Assembly (NCBI GenBank): GCA_004020315.1
Contig: SAQG01000003.1
Coordinates: forward strand, 124,001 to 188,000
Length of the DNA stretch: 64,000 nt
Direction of reading: 5' to 3'
Source of the DNA: Mesorhizobium sp.
GTDB lineage: Bacteria > Pseudomonadota > Alphaproteobacteria > Rhizobiales > Rhizobiaceae
Position 1 is the first letter of the stretch, and every line of letters starts with the position of its first letter. Shown here one piece after another: positions 26,868 through 35,781 of the stretch. Below the pieces are notes generated by a model. It saw only the letters and a program-made list of their open reading frames with translations. It did no database searches and was not told where the DNA came from. The position numbers and the translations under genes were made by a program.

Positions 26868-27863
26868 ATGAGCAAGAAAGATCTCGGCCTGCTGATCCTG
26901 ATCCTTGTGGTGGGAGCGGTGGTGGCGATCATCAATCCGCGCTTCCTGCTGCCGATCAACCTCGCCAACACCTCGAACCTGATCGGGCTGTTCGGCATCC
27001 TGGCGATCGGCCAGGCTTTCGTCATCATCACCGGCGGCATCGAATTGTCGGTCGGCTCAGTGGTCGCGCTGCTCGGCGTCCTGTTCGTCGATTTCATCGC
27101 CACGCGCGGCATGGCATGGCCGGTCGCGCTGCCGCTGATCCTCGTGCTCGGCGGCATCATCGGGCTGGCACATGGCTGGCTGATCACGCGGCTCAAATTG
27201 CAGCCTTTCGTGGTGACGCTGTGCGGCCTCCTGATCTATCGCGGCGTGGCGCGGTTCTACACTGCCGACGGCACCGCCGGCTTCGCCTTCGGACAGAACT
27301 TTCCGGAGCTCGAATTCTTGACCGCGGGGCGATCCTATGGCGTGCCGAACAGCTTCATCGCGCTGATCGTCATCGCCATCGTGATGTGGGTGGTGCTGCA
27401 CCGTTCGGTGTTCGGCCGCTACCTCTACGCCATCGGCAAGAACGAGGAGGCGGCGAAATATTCGGGCATCCGCACCGGCCGCGTCGTCATGGCGGCCTAT
27501 GTCATCTGCGGCGTGCTGACGGCGCTGTCGGCGATCTATTTCGCCATGTACACGCGCTCGATCTCGCCGGCGAGCCACGGCCAGTTCTACGAACTCTATG
27601 CCATTGCCGCAGCGGTGCTCGGCGGCTTCTCGCTGCGTGGCGGCGAAGGCTCGCTGATTGGCGTCATCCTCGGAACCGTTCTGCTGCAGGAACTGCAAAA
27701 CCTCGTCAACCTGCTCGGCATCCCCTCCTCGCTCAATTTCGCGGTAATGGGCGGAGTGATCCTCATCGGCGTGCTGGTCGACCAGCAATGGGGCGTGTAC
27801 CGGGAGCGGCGGCTGATGCTGGAGGCAACCCGCAGGGGCGCGGCAGGTGCCGCCGCAGAGTAG
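26868..27863 (+). CDS. Sugar ABC transporter permease, CUT2 / RbsC family
   Basis: A 331-residue polytopic membrane protein: LLILILVVGAVVAIINPRFLLPINLANTSNLIGLFG, the family motif GGIELSVGSVVALLG, the ATPase-contact loop EEAAKYSGIRTGRV, and GGFSLRGGEGSLIGVILGTVLL. It is 23 bases after the ATPase gene and closes the operon. A repeat element begins three bases after its stop and may serve as the transcript end. Confidence 0.94.
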   Translation: MSKKDLGLLILILVVGAVVAIINPRFLLPINLANTSNLIGLFGILAIGQAFVIITGGIELSVGSVVALLGVLFVDFIATRGMAWPVALPLILVLGGIIGLAHGWLITRLKLQPFVVTLCGLLIYRGVARFYTADGTAGFAFGQNFPELEFLTAGRSYGVPNSFIALIVIAIVMWVVLHRSVFGRYLYAIGKNEEAAKYSGIRTGRVVMAAYVICGVLTALSAIYFAMYTRSISPASHGQFYELYAIAAAVLGGFSLRGGEGSLIGVILGTVLLQELQNLVNLLGIPSSLNFAVMGGVILIGVLVDQQWGVYRERRLMLEATRRGAAGAAAE

Positions 27864-28248
27864 TCGCACCCCTCTTCCTTCTCCCCTTGTGGGAGAAGGT
27901 GGCCGAGCGGAGCTCGGCCGGATGAGGGGTGTTCCAGCTTGGCAGGACGGCTCCGTCCAGCGCCCCCAAACCGCCTCGGCGCTGCGCGCCGATCCACCTT
28001 CTCCATAGCCCGCCTATTGCCGCGAAGATGGCACTAGGACCAGCGTTTCGGACAGGAGGGAGCCCGCCAACGAACTGAGGGAAAATGGGACCTGCCGCTG
28101 CCCCGGCCACCAAAGCTTGGGCAATACAATTTCGAAACGTAAGCCTGTTTGCAAAATAGAGAGCGGCAAGGATCGGGACGCCGAGACTTATACTCACGGG
28201 GTAGCTCAAATCTAACAGCGGGAGAATGCTGAGCAGGTGCTTCTTCAT
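27763..28248 (-). CDS. Doubtful small membrane protein
   Basis: A 161-residue frame. The first 80 residues look like a real small membrane protein (KKHLLSILPLLDLSYPVSISLGVPILAALYFANRLTF, then AQALVAGAAAGPIF). The C-terminal half is just the repeat at 27867-27931 and the antisense of the permease 3' end. Either the gene has been cut and extended by the repeat, or only the N-terminal part is genuine. No SD is evident. I do not recognise a family. Confidence 0.3.
   Translation of the reverse strand: MKKHLLSILPLLDLSYPVSISLGVPILAALYFANRLTFRNCIAQALVAGAAAGPIFPQFVGGLPPVRNAGPSAIFAAIGGLWRRWIGAQRRGGLGALDGAVLPSWNTPHPAELRSATFSHKGRRKRGATTLRRHLPRPCGLPPASAAAPGTRPIAGRPARR
27867..27931. repeat. Palindromic repeat, CACCCCTC/GAGGGGTG type
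   Basis: CACCCCTC (27867-27874) and GAGGGGTG (27924-27931) close a long hairpin with two inner stems: CTTCTCCC/GGGAGAAG and GGCCGAGC/GCTCGGCC. It is a different family from the GCATGATC repeats. It follows the permease stop and probably folds as a strong RNA structure. Confidence 0.8.
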
Positions 28249-28394
28249 GTGCCCCGGACCAGAGTAAGGGCACCCCGATCCGAGAGAAGCATGCAGGCGC
28301 CAGCGCGGCCGCAAAGCTAAAATTCGCCAATTTCGCGTCAGCTCTCGCTCAACGGTTCAAACCAGTTGAGGAGACGATACTCGCGTTCGGGACA

Positions 28395-28917
28395 TTACCT
28401 ATACAGCACCTGCTCCTCACTTCCCTCTCGCAGATAGGCCAACAATATCTTAATTACGATGTATAGTTCTCTATGCAGCGAAAACAAACGTTTCAAACCG
28501 GGATTTTCAATTGCATGAGCTTGGAGCTGTCCATATAAGTTGCCCTTACGAGCTGCCTTCTGGAAGATTTCTAGAGCAGATCTCTCCGATTCGCCTTTGT
28601 TAGGCAAGAATCTGCCGTAGATAAAATCAATCGCACCTAGTTTCCACTCCCTCTCCTTGTATACTAGGTCCGCTCGCTCGCTCGCTTTTTGCGATTATCA
28701 GCATCTTTATTAGCTGGAAGAAAGCCGTTTCCCCTAAGCTGCCAGCCGCCTTGCGAAACCACTCTTCAGAAGCCTCTAGGTCCCGTGGAAGATCGTTCCC
28801 ACGATAATACTCCCATGCGATTGCCATCTAGGCTTCTGCATCGCCGCGTTCCGCAAGCGGCATAAAATGCGCCACCCAATCATTCGCGTAGCTAGACGGA
28901 TCTTGCTCGGTCATCAT
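28395..28917 (-). pseudogene. Broken Sel1-like repeat gene (nonsense plus 4-base frameshift)
   Basis: Read from ATG 28917, the frame encodes MMTEQDPSSYANDW and then PLAERGDAEA. A TAG at 28830-28828 follows, where a Gln codon is normal in Sel1 repeats (LAERGDAEAQ). The same frame goes on as MAIAWEYYRGNDLPRDLEAS and EEWFRKAAGS until (CGCT)4 at 28671-28686. Removing one 4-base unit joins it to the downstream frame (DLVYKEREWKLGAIDFIYGR, then SALEIFQKAARKGNLYGQLQ), again Sel1/TPR-like. So two lesions interrupt one gene of about 170 codons. Sel1 proteins are solenoid adaptors. Confidence 0.75.
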
Positions 28918-28924
28918 AGGTCCA

Positions 28925-29110
28925 TCAGTAGGAGCAACGATCTCGAGTACCAGCTACTATCGTCTCGGGCCATTTAATCGGTGGTGAAGTTTTCGACGGC
29001 GGGCCTCGCCGTTTAGCTTCGTGGTCTGGTTCCGGTTTCTCAACTGGCGGTTTCGGGCTGGCTGAGGGGGTGGCTCCATCTTGTCTCCTTGACCCGAAAA
29101 GTACATCCAA
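28925..29110 (-). CDS. Doubtful small Pro/Lys-rich protein
   Basis: A 61-residue frame rich in Pro, Lys, Ser and charged residues (ASPKPPVEKPEPDHEAKRRG) with no hydrophobic segment and no recognisable domain. It lies between the broken Sel1 gene and phnN. It could be a small disordered protein or chance; a weak candidate only. Confidence 0.25.
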   Translation of the reverse strand: MDVLFGSRRQDGATPSASPKPPVEKPEPDHEAKRRGPPSKTSPPIKWPETIVAGTRDRCSY

Positions 29111-29152
29111 AGCCCCAAGCAGGCTTCACAAGGGGAGAAAGTAAGGACCGGC

Positions 29153-29782
29153 CTAGATCAGGCCCGACATGTCGGAGAAGGCCATGGCCTTGCGCAGCAC
29201 GTCGGCGAAGCGCTCGCCGGCCGCCTCGCGGGGGCCGCTATTGTCGATCGAGGTGACGCCCGGCCCGGACAACGCCACATTGGTGCTGCGCGCCAGGCGC
29301 GCCAGCACTTCGCCGCGCGACTCGCGGCCGCGCATCGCCAGCCGCTCGGCGAGGATTTCCGGCGAAGCGGTGATCTCGACGACAGCCAGATTGGCGTAAC
29401 GGTCGCGCAGCGCCGGGATGATGGCGCGCGACACATTGGCGATGGCGACGCGGCCATTGGCCACCGACCAGTCGACTTCAGCCGGGATGCCGTAGCGCAA
29501 GCCATGCGCCTCCCAGGAGATGGCGAAGGCGCCGTCCGCGTCGGCCTCGACAAAGGCCGCATCGGCCAGCGTGTCGTGATCCTCGCTCGTCGAGTCACTC
29601 GGCCGGGTGATGACCCGGCGCACGAACTCCAGCCGGGTCTCGTCGGCAAACAGCGCGCGGGCATAGCCGATCACCGTGTCCTTGCCGGCGCCGCTCGGGC
29701 CGACCACGGCGACGAAGACGCCGTCACGGATCGGAAACGCCGCGGCGGACAACTCACGCTCGATTGACGCCGATACCATCAC
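29153..29782 (-). CDS. phnN: Ribose 1,5-bisphosphate phosphokinase PhnN
   Basis: A 209-residue kinase of the guanylate-kinase-like fold, phosphorylating ribose 1,5-bisphosphate to PRPP at the end of the C-P lyase route. The P-loop VVGPSGAGKDTVIGYARA is near residue 26, followed by VRRVITRPSDSTSEDHDTL and SWEAHGLRYGIP, both characteristic of PhnN. Its ATG overlaps the phnM stop (ATGA), showing coupling. The rest of the C-P lyase genes (phnGHIJKL) are not in this window. Confidence 0.93.
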   Translation of the reverse strand: MMVSASIERELSAAAFPIRDGVFVAVVGPSGAGKDTVIGYARALFADETRLEFVRRVITRPSDSTSEDHDTLADAAFVEADADGAFAISWEAHGLRYGIPAEVDWSVANGRVAIANVSRAIIPALRDRYANLAVVEITASPEILAERLAMRGRESRGEVLARLARSTNVALSGPGVTSIDNSGPREAAGERFADVLRKAMAFSDMSGLI

Positions 29783-30918
29783 GCGACTCGCCGTCCCTGC
29801 CGCCAGACCGTGCGGACAACCGGGACGTGGTCGTCGAGACGGACGCGAACCAGATCGGCGCGCCGGCCCTGCTCGATGACGCCGCGATCAGCAAGGCCGA
29901 CCGCCTCGGCCGGGTTCTTCGAAACCATGGCCACCGCCTGGGGCAGGGAGATGCCGTCGACCACCTCGCCGAGGAAAAAGGCCGACTGGATCAGGCTGAA
30001 GGGGATGTAGTCGGACGACAATATGTCGAGCAGGCCTTCGCCGGCCAGTGTGCGGGCTGAGACGTTTCCGGAATGCGAGGCGCCGCGCATGACGTTCGGG
30101 GCGCCCATCAGCACACCGAGACCGGCCCCCTTGGAGGCCCTGGCGGCTTCTTCCGTAGTCGGGAACTCGGCGACTCGGACACCCTGTTCGATCGCCTCGT
30201 CGACATGGCCTGTCGTGGCGTCGTCATGGCTGGCCAGCACGATGCCGCGCTGATGGCAGGCGGCAGCGATGAAGGCGCGGTTCGCCCCCGAATTCGTCGC
30301 CGACTCCGCCATCCGCTTCTCGCAGAATTTCTGGAAATCGGCATCCGTCAGCTTCAGCTTGCGCTGATAGTAATAGGCATAGGTTTCGAGATCGACGAAC
30401 TGGCGCTGTCCCGGCGCGTGGTCCATCAGCGACGCCAGCTTGATCCTGTCATCGCCGTCGAAATGCGCGAAGGCGGCGAGGCAATCCGGCGCCGAAACCT
30501 CGCAGCGCAGATGGATGAAATGATCGGCCCGCAGCCGGTCCTGCTGGACGCTGTCCTCGATCGCGTCGGCCAGCTTGCGCATGTCGGCCGAATTCATGTC
30601 GGCATCGTCGTCCATGCCGACGCGCAAGGCGTCGAGCACGGTGGTGATGCCGGCGGTCGCCACCTGCGCGTCATGGGCGAGAACCGCGGCTATCGGGTTC
30701 CAGCGCACCTTCGGCCGCGGCGCGTAGTGACCCTCGAGGTGGTCGGTATGAAGCTCGACCAGCCCGGGAATGATGAAATCGCCGCCCATGTCCTCGCCGG
30801 CCCGGCCGGCGCCGGCATCGATCCCGGCGATCAAGCCGTCGCGCAGCACGATCGAGCCGTAGACAATCTCGTCGGCAAGCACGATACGGGCATTGTTGAG
30901 AACGGTCTCGACGGTCAT
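29779..30918 (-). CDS. phnM: Phosphonate metabolism hydrolase PhnM
   Basis: A 379-residue amidohydrolase that removes pyrophosphate from 5-phosphoribosyl-phosphonate triphosphate in phosphonate breakdown. It has the metal-binding ELHTDHLEGHYAPRPKVRWNP motif near residue 55, AHDAQVATAGITTVLDAL, HLRCEVSAPD with ligands, and VLASHDDATTGHVDEA near 240. An AAGGA site precedes ATG 30918; the frame is open to 30972. It forms an operon with DUF1045 upstream and phnN downstream. Confidence 0.95.
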   Translation of the reverse strand: MTVETVLNNARIVLADEIVYGSIVLRDGLIAGIDAGAGRAGEDMGGDFIIPGLVELHTDHLEGHYAPRPKVRWNPIAAVLAHDAQVATAGITTVLDALRVGMDDDADMNSADMRKLADAIEDSVQQDRLRADHFIHLRCEVSAPDCLAAFAHFDGDDRIKLASLMDHAPGQRQFVDLETYAYYYQRKLKLTDADFQKFCEKRMAESATNSGANRAFIAAACHQRGIVLASHDDATTGHVDEAIEQGVRVAEFPTTEEAARASKGAGLGVLMGAPNVMRGASHSGNVSARTLAGEGLLDILSSDYIPFSLIQSAFFLGEVVDGISLPQAVAMVSKNPAEAVGLADRGVIEQGRRADLVRVRLDDHVPVVRTVWRQGRRVA

Positions 30919-30998
30919 TTCAGGCAGTCCTTGGAGCATTTTGCAGCCAATTGGAAGCAATTGGCCTCGCATAAATGCGGTTAAAACAAATAGTCACT

Positions 30999-31706
30999 TC
31001 AGGCAGTTTTTCTGGCCGGTCGGCGCCCGAGCGCGTGATGGGAAAGCACCATGAACGGGGCGCCCGGTTCGGTTTCGACAAACAGGGTCAGTGCGTCCAC
31101 CGGCACCGGCCGTTGCAGGACCTGAGCAAACAGGCTGTCGATTGCTAAGCGCAGACGAGGGCTTTCCTGTGACGAGACACGGCCGGACAGTGTCATATGG
31201 AACCGAAAGGTCTCGAAGACATAGGGGTAGCCCCACTGGCAGAGATTGCGGAATTCATCCGGCTTCAGCGAATCGGGGCTGCGCCGCTCGATTTCCGCCT
31301 CGCTCAGCGGCGCGCGGAAGCGGTCGAAGCCGCGCACGACGTCGTCGGCGAAGCGGTTGAGCGCCGGCAGTGGTCCTTCCGGCACCAGGGCGAAGAAGCC
31401 GTCGATCTGGCTGACGACCAGCCGCGGGATCGTCACCGCCGGCGTCGCCTCGGCAAAGTCGTCCAGTGCCGCGCGAAGCGCGCCTTCCGTTTCGTTCGAA
31501 GCCAGCCGGAAGGGTGCCTTCAGTGTTGCATGAAAGCCGTAGCGGCGCGCCGAAGCGGTGTGGAAGGCGACTTCCGCCGCCGACAGCTCGCCGACGGCCT
31601 CGACTGGCCTCGTGGCGGCGCCGAACGGGTCGCGGCCGAGCCAATTGGCGGCGATCCGCGCCAGCGGTTCGTCCTGCCGGGGGGTGAAATAGATAGCGTA
31701 GCGCAT
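30999..31706 (-). CDS. DUF1045 phosphonate-associated protein (2H phosphoesterase-like)
   Basis: A 235-residue protein of the DUF1045 family, found beside phnM/phnN in rhizobia. It opens with RYAIYFTPRQDEPLARIAANWLGRDPFG and carries two H-x-T/S-type motifs, YGFHATLKAPFRL (near residue 55) and FRFHMTLSGRVSS (near 175), the signature of 2H phosphoesterases (2'-5' ligase-like). Its precise reaction in phosphonate use is not established; action on a cyclic phosphate made by PhnP-type chemistry is plausible. It lies 80 bases upstream of phnM. Confidence 0.9.
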   Translation of the reverse strand: MRYAIYFTPRQDEPLARIAANWLGRDPFGAATRPVEAVGELSAAEVAFHTASARRYGFHATLKAPFRLASNETEGALRAALDDFAEATPAVTIPRLVVSQIDGFFALVPEGPLPALNRFADDVVRGFDRFRAPLSEAEIERRSPDSLKPDEFRNLCQWGYPYVFETFRFHMTLSGRVSSQESPRLRLAIDSLFAQVLQRPVPVDALTLFVETEPGAPFMVLSHHALGRRPARKTA

Positions 31707-31859
31707 CGAAAGTCCTCGTCAACTCCCGCTGCCATAGGCGATTTGCATGACGAAATGACGAAGCTGGTGATCGCTCCTGATAACAAAGTTGTTCAGGCGG
31801 GTCATTAGCCGACGATTTTTTCGCCTTGGGCCAGTTTGCCGACCGGGAGGGTCGCGCGA

Positions 31860-32672
31860 TCAGGCCTTCATCAGCCATTCGTGCTCAGGCGCGTTGTGGA
31901 ATTTCCACGTCCGCTTCGGCCCGGCCATGACATTGAGGTAGTAGAGGTCGTAGCCATGGCAGGCGGCGCAAGGGTGATAACCCTTGGGCACCAGCACGAC
32001 ATCGCCGTCCTCGATCGCCATCGCCTCGTCGAGCGAACGCGCGCCATTCCGGTCGGCATCGGTGTAGACGCGCTGGAAGGCAAAGCCCTGCGGCGGGTTG
32101 AGCCGATGGTAATAGGTCTCTTCGAGATAGGACTCGGCCGGCAGATTGTCCTGGTCATGCTTGTGCGGCGGATAGCTCGACGTGTGGCCGCCGGGCGTGA
32201 TGACCTCGACCACCAGCAATGAGTCGGCCGGCTTGTCTTCCGGCAGGATGTTGGTGACATAGCGCGTGTTGGTGCCCTTGCCACGAACCTCCTGGCCGAG
32301 ATCCTCCGGCGCGATGACGCGGACCGGCAGGCCACCGCCAAGCCCCGGCGCCGAGCAGACCGCGAGTTCGAGATCGGTGTCGGCGGTGACCGACCAGTCC
32401 GAGCCCTGTGGCACATAGACCGACCACGGCTTGCCTTCGAATGGCGACATGCGTTCGCCGAGCAGGCCGAGATCCTTGCCGCCGGCGGTCGCCTTGCCCT
32501 TGCCGGTGACGAACACCAGGCAGACTTCACGATTCGCGGTTTCCCCCGAGGCTGTTTCGCCTGGCCGCAATCGATGCAGATCGAAACCGACATAGGTCCA
32601 GCCGGCGTTTTGCGGCGTCACATGGGCGACGCGGCCATGGCCCTTATCGGCTTTGACGAGCAGTTTCGACAT
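31860..32672 (-). CDS. iolB: 5-deoxy-glucuronate isomerase IolB
   Basis: A 270-residue bicupin enzyme converting 5-deoxy-D-glucuronate to 5-dehydro-2-deoxy-D-gluconate in myo-inositol breakdown. The family pattern is clear: LHRLRPGETASGETANREVCLVFVTGKG near residue 35, then the metal-binding cupin YPPHKHDQDNLPAESYLEETYYHR near 165-190 with His/His/Glu, and GDVVLVPKGYHPCAACHGYDLYYLNVMAGP. It is last in the iol operon, six bases after the DUF3329 gene. Confidence 0.96.
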   Translation of the reverse strand: MSKLLVKADKGHGRVAHVTPQNAGWTYVGFDLHRLRPGETASGETANREVCLVFVTGKGKATAGGKDLGLLGERMSPFEGKPWSVYVPQGSDWSVTADTDLELAVCSAPGLGGGLPVRVIAPEDLGQEVRGKGTNTRYVTNILPEDKPADSLLVVEVITPGGHTSSYPPHKHDQDNLPAESYLEETYYHRLNPPQGFAFQRVYTDADRNGARSLDEAMAIEDGDVVLVPKGYHPCAACHGYDLYYLNVMAGPKRTWKFHNAPEHEWLMKA

Positions 32673-32678
32673 CTAGGG

Positions 32679-32897
32679 TCATTCCTTTGGTTCGGTGTCG
32701 GCCGAATCCTTGCCGCCGTCGGCCGGCTTGTAGAGATAGAAGAACTGCCAAACGGCATAGCCGGCGAAGCCGAGCGCGATCGTGCCCCAGAACGGCGCGC
32801 CGGTGGCAAACTCGACCACGGACCAGGCCAGGCAGACCGCCACGATGGCAACGCGCCGCCATAGAGGCCGGAAGAACGGATGTTCAGAGTCCTTCAT
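32679..32897 (-). CDS. DUF3329-like small membrane protein in the iol operon
   Basis: A 72-residue protein with two close hydrophobic segments (VAIVAVCLAWSVVEFATG and IALGFAGYAVWQFFYLY) between short charged ends. It sits between iolE and iolB with gaps of 47 and 6 bases, so it is surely co-transcribed. The pattern fits the DUF3329 family. Its function is unknown; membrane helper or chance passenger are both possible. Confidence 0.75.
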   Translation of the reverse strand: MKDSEHPFFRPLWRRVAIVAVCLAWSVVEFATGAPFWGTIALGFAGYAVWQFFYLYKPADGGKDSADTEPKE

Positions 32898-32944
32898 CGG
32901 ATCGTCCCCCGCATCGGATCAGCCCGTCGCCGGTAATGCAGCAT

Positions 32945-33862
32945 TCAAGCATTGGGGAAGCCCTGTGTTTCAACCGTGTAGCCGGCAGCCGTCATCACCC
33001 GCATCAACTCCTTGTAGCCGACTTGCGCCATCTTGAGCGGCGGATTTTTTCTGGGGTCCTGCTCTGCTTCTACCACGAACCAGCCTTCATAGCCGTAGTT
33101 CGCCAGCCGTTCCACGATGAGGCCAAAATCCAGCGAGCCGTCTCCCGGCACCGTGAAGGCGCCAAGCGCCACGGCGTCTAGGAAGGATTGCGTCTGGCGA
33201 TCGAGTTTTTCGATCACCCCCATGCGCACGTCCTTCACATGCACGTGGTTGATGCGCCGGTGATGATTGTCGATGGCGCGCAGCACGTCGCCGCCGGCAA
33301 AAGCCAGGTGGCCTGCGTCGAGCAGCAGGGGAATGCCTTCACCCGAGTAGCGCATGAAGGCATCGAGCTCCAGCTCGGTCTCGACGACCGCCGCCATATG
33401 ATGGTGGTAGAAGAGCGGCATGCCTTGCTCGGCGCACCATTCGCCGAACTCGGTGAGGCGCCTCGCATAGGCCTTCATCTCATCGTCCGAAAGCCTGGGC
33501 TTAGTAGCGAGCGGCTTCGAGCGGTCGCCCTGGATAGAGCGGCCGACCTCGCCGTAAACGATGCAAGGCGCGTTCACCGCCTTGAACAGGTCGATCATCG
33601 GCTGGATGCGATCCTTATTCCTGGCCATGTCTTCATCGACCAGCGTACCGGAGAACCAGCCGCCGCAAAGCGTCACGTCGGCTTCTTTCAGGATCGGCAG
33701 CATGATTTTCGGATCATTGGGAAAACGGCGGCCCATTTCCATGCCGGTAAAGCCCGCCGAGCGCGATTGCGCCAAGCACTCCTCCAGCGACACGTCATCG
33801 CTGAGTTCCGCAAGATCGTCGTTCCACCATGCAATGGGGGACATGCCCAGTTTGGCTTTCAC
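32945..33862 (-). CDS. iolE: Myo-inosose-2 dehydratase IolE
   Basis: A 305-residue TIM-barrel enzyme of the AP-endonuclease-2 (xylose-isomerase-like) superfamily that dehydrates 2-keto-myo-inositol. It has the opening KLGMSPIAWWNDDLAELSDDVSLEECL, GFTGMEMGRRFPND, the metal ligands in FYHHHMAAVVETELELD and LLLDAGHLAFAGGD, and HVHVKDVR. Its C-terminus GWFVVEAEQDPRKNPPL is typical for IolE. It lies 39 bases after iolD. The rhizopine protein MocC is of the same superfamily, but this copy matches IolE best. Confidence 0.96.
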   Translation of the reverse strand: MKAKLGMSPIAWWNDDLAELSDDVSLEECLAQSRSAGFTGMEMGRRFPNDPKIMLPILKEADVTLCGGWFSGTLVDEDMARNKDRIQPMIDLFKAVNAPCIVYGEVGRSIQGDRSKPLATKPRLSDDEMKAYARRLTEFGEWCAEQGMPLFYHHHMAAVVETELELDAFMRYSGEGIPLLLDAGHLAFAGGDVLRAIDNHHRRINHVHVKDVRMGVIEKLDRQTQSFLDAVALGAFTVPGDGSLDFGLIVERLANYGYEGWFVVEAEQDPRKNPPLKMAQVGYKELMRVMTAAGYTVETQGFPNA

Positions 33863-33901
33863 ACCGTCACTCCAATTTCAGACCAATCGGGCCAGCGCTT
33901 G

Positions 33902-35746
33902 CTAAAGCGACCGCCCGCTCAACGCTTCCTCGTATTTTCTGCGCGCGGCGTTCACTTGCGGGCGCACCGAGACTTCCGGCACGGCGACGTCCCACCAGCT
34001 TCCACCGGCTTCGGTCGAAACCAGCGGATCGGTGTCGATGACCAGGACGGTTGTCCTGGTGTTCTTCTTCGCTTGCGCCAGCGCCGTTTCCAGCCCGGCG
34101 ATCGACGAAACTTTCTCGGCGATGGCGCCGAGGCTTGCCGCATGCGCGGCAAAGTCGATGTCGGGCAAAATCTCGTGGCGGGCGTCCTTCAGCAGATTGT
34201 TGAAGTTGGCGCCGCCGGTCGCCATCTGCAGCCGGTTGATGCAGCCATAGCCTCTGTTATCAAGCAGCACGATGGTCAGCTTGAGGCCGAGCATCACAGA
34301 CGTCGCGATCTCGGAGTTGAGCATCAGATAGGAACCGTCGCCGATCATGACGACGACCTCCTCGTCGGGCTTCGCCATCTTGACGCCGAGCCCGCCTGCG
34401 ATCTCGTAGCCCATCGTCGAGAAGCCGTATTCGGCGTGGTAGGAGCCGGGCGCGCCCGCCTGCCAGAGCTTGTGCAATTCGCCGGGCAGGCCGCCGGCGG
34501 CATGAAGCAATATCACGCCGGAGCCCATGGCGCGCTGCACGGCGCCGATCACCTGCGCGTCGGACGGATAGGCGGCATTGGTCGATGCCGTCACCTTGCC
34601 GGCATCGGCCTGCCAGTCCTTCTTGCCCTTGGCCGCATTGTCGGTCCAGGCGGCCGGCGCCTTCCAGCCGTTCAGCGCCGCACCAAGCTCGGCGAGCCCT
34701 TCCGCCGCATCAGTGACCAGCGGCAGCGCCTGGTGTTTTCCCGCATCGAAAGGCTGGACGTTCAGCCCGATGATGGTCTTGCCGGAATTCTTGAACAGCG
34801 CCCACGAACCGGTGGTGAAATCCTGCAGCCTGGTGCCGACGGCAAGCACGACGTCGGCTTCTTCAGCCAGCCTGTTGGCGGCCGAAGTGCCGGTGACGCC
34901 GACCGCCGCCATGTTGAGCGGATGATCATCCGGCAGCGAGGATTTGCCGCCCTGCGTCTCACAGACCGGGATGCCGGCGCCTTGCACCAGCTTGGCCAAT
35001 TCGCCGGAAGCATGCGAATAGAGCACGCCACCGCCAGCAATCACCAATGGCTTCTTCGCGCTCTTCAGCGCCGCCACCGCGGCCGCCAGCTCCTGGCGGT
35101 CCGGACGCGGCCGTCGCTGGGTCCAGACCCGTTCGGCAAAGAAGCTCTCGGGGTAATCATAAGCCTCGGCCTGCACGTCCTGGCAGAGCGCCAGCGTCAC
35201 CGGCCCGCATTCGGCGGGATCGGTCAGCACCTGCATGGCGCGGTTGAGCGCCGGGATGATCTGCTCGGGCCGCGTGATGCGGTCGAAGTAGCGCGACACC
35301 GGCCGGAAGCAGTCATTGACCGTCGTCGTGCCATCGGAGAAATCCTCTGCCTGCTGCAGCACGGGGTCGGGGATGCGATTGGCGAAGACGTCGCCGGGGA
35401 GAAACAGGACGGGCAACCTGTTTACATGGGCCAGTGCCGCTGCCGTCACCATGTTGAGCGCGCCGGGGCCGATCGAACTGGTCGCCGCCATGAAGCGGCG
35501 ACGGAAATTGGCCTTGGCATAGGCAATCGCCGCATGCGCCATCGCCTGTTCGTTGTGAGCACGGTAAGTCGGCAATTCGTCGCGCACCTGATAAAGCGCC
35601 TCGCCGATGCCGGCGACATTGCCATGGCCGAAGATCGCCCAGACGCCGCCGAAGATCGGCATTTTCTTGCCGTCGATCTCGGTCATCTGGCGAGCAAGAA
35701 AGCGGGTCAGCGCCTGCGCCATCGTCAGGCGGATTGTCTTGGTCAT
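33902..35746 (-). CDS. iolD: 3D-(3,5/4)-trihydroxycyclohexane-1,2-dione hydrolase IolD
   Basis: A 614-residue thiamine-diphosphate enzyme that opens the inositol ring to 5-deoxy-glucuronate. It has the ThDP catalytic Glu in TYRAHNEQAMAHAAIAYAK, the central domain with KPLVIAGGGVLYS, and the ThDP-binding GDGSYLMLNSEIATSVMLG with NRGYGCINRLQ. A strong GGAGG SD precedes ATG 35746; an upstream frame to 35890 overlaps iolC and is not the gene. It starts 35 bases after iolC stops. Confidence 0.97.
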   Translation of the reverse strand: MTKTIRLTMAQALTRFLARQMTEIDGKKMPIFGGVWAIFGHGNVAGIGEALYQVRDELPTYRAHNEQAMAHAAIAYAKANFRRRFMAATSSIGPGALNMVTAAALAHVNRLPVLFLPGDVFANRIPDPVLQQAEDFSDGTTTVNDCFRPVSRYFDRITRPEQIIPALNRAMQVLTDPAECGPVTLALCQDVQAEAYDYPESFFAERVWTQRRPRPDRQELAAAVAALKSAKKPLVIAGGGVLYSHASGELAKLVQGAGIPVCETQGGKSSLPDDHPLNMAAVGVTGTSAANRLAEEADVVLAVGTRLQDFTTGSWALFKNSGKTIIGLNVQPFDAGKHQALPLVTDAAEGLAELGAALNGWKAPAAWTDNAAKGKKDWQADAGKVTASTNAAYPSDAQVIGAVQRAMGSGVILLHAAGGLPGELHKLWQAGAPGSYHAEYGFSTMGYEIAGGLGVKMAKPDEEVVVMIGDGSYLMLNSEIATSVMLGLKLTIVLLDNRGYGCINRLQMATGGANFNNLLKDARHEILPDIDFAAHAASLGAIAEKVSSIAGLETALAQAKKNTRTTVLVIDTDPLVSTEAGGSWWDVAVPEVSVRPQVNAARRKYEEALSGRSL

Positions 35747-35781
35747 CTTGTTTTCCTCCGCAGTCCTTATGCCGCGCCTTC

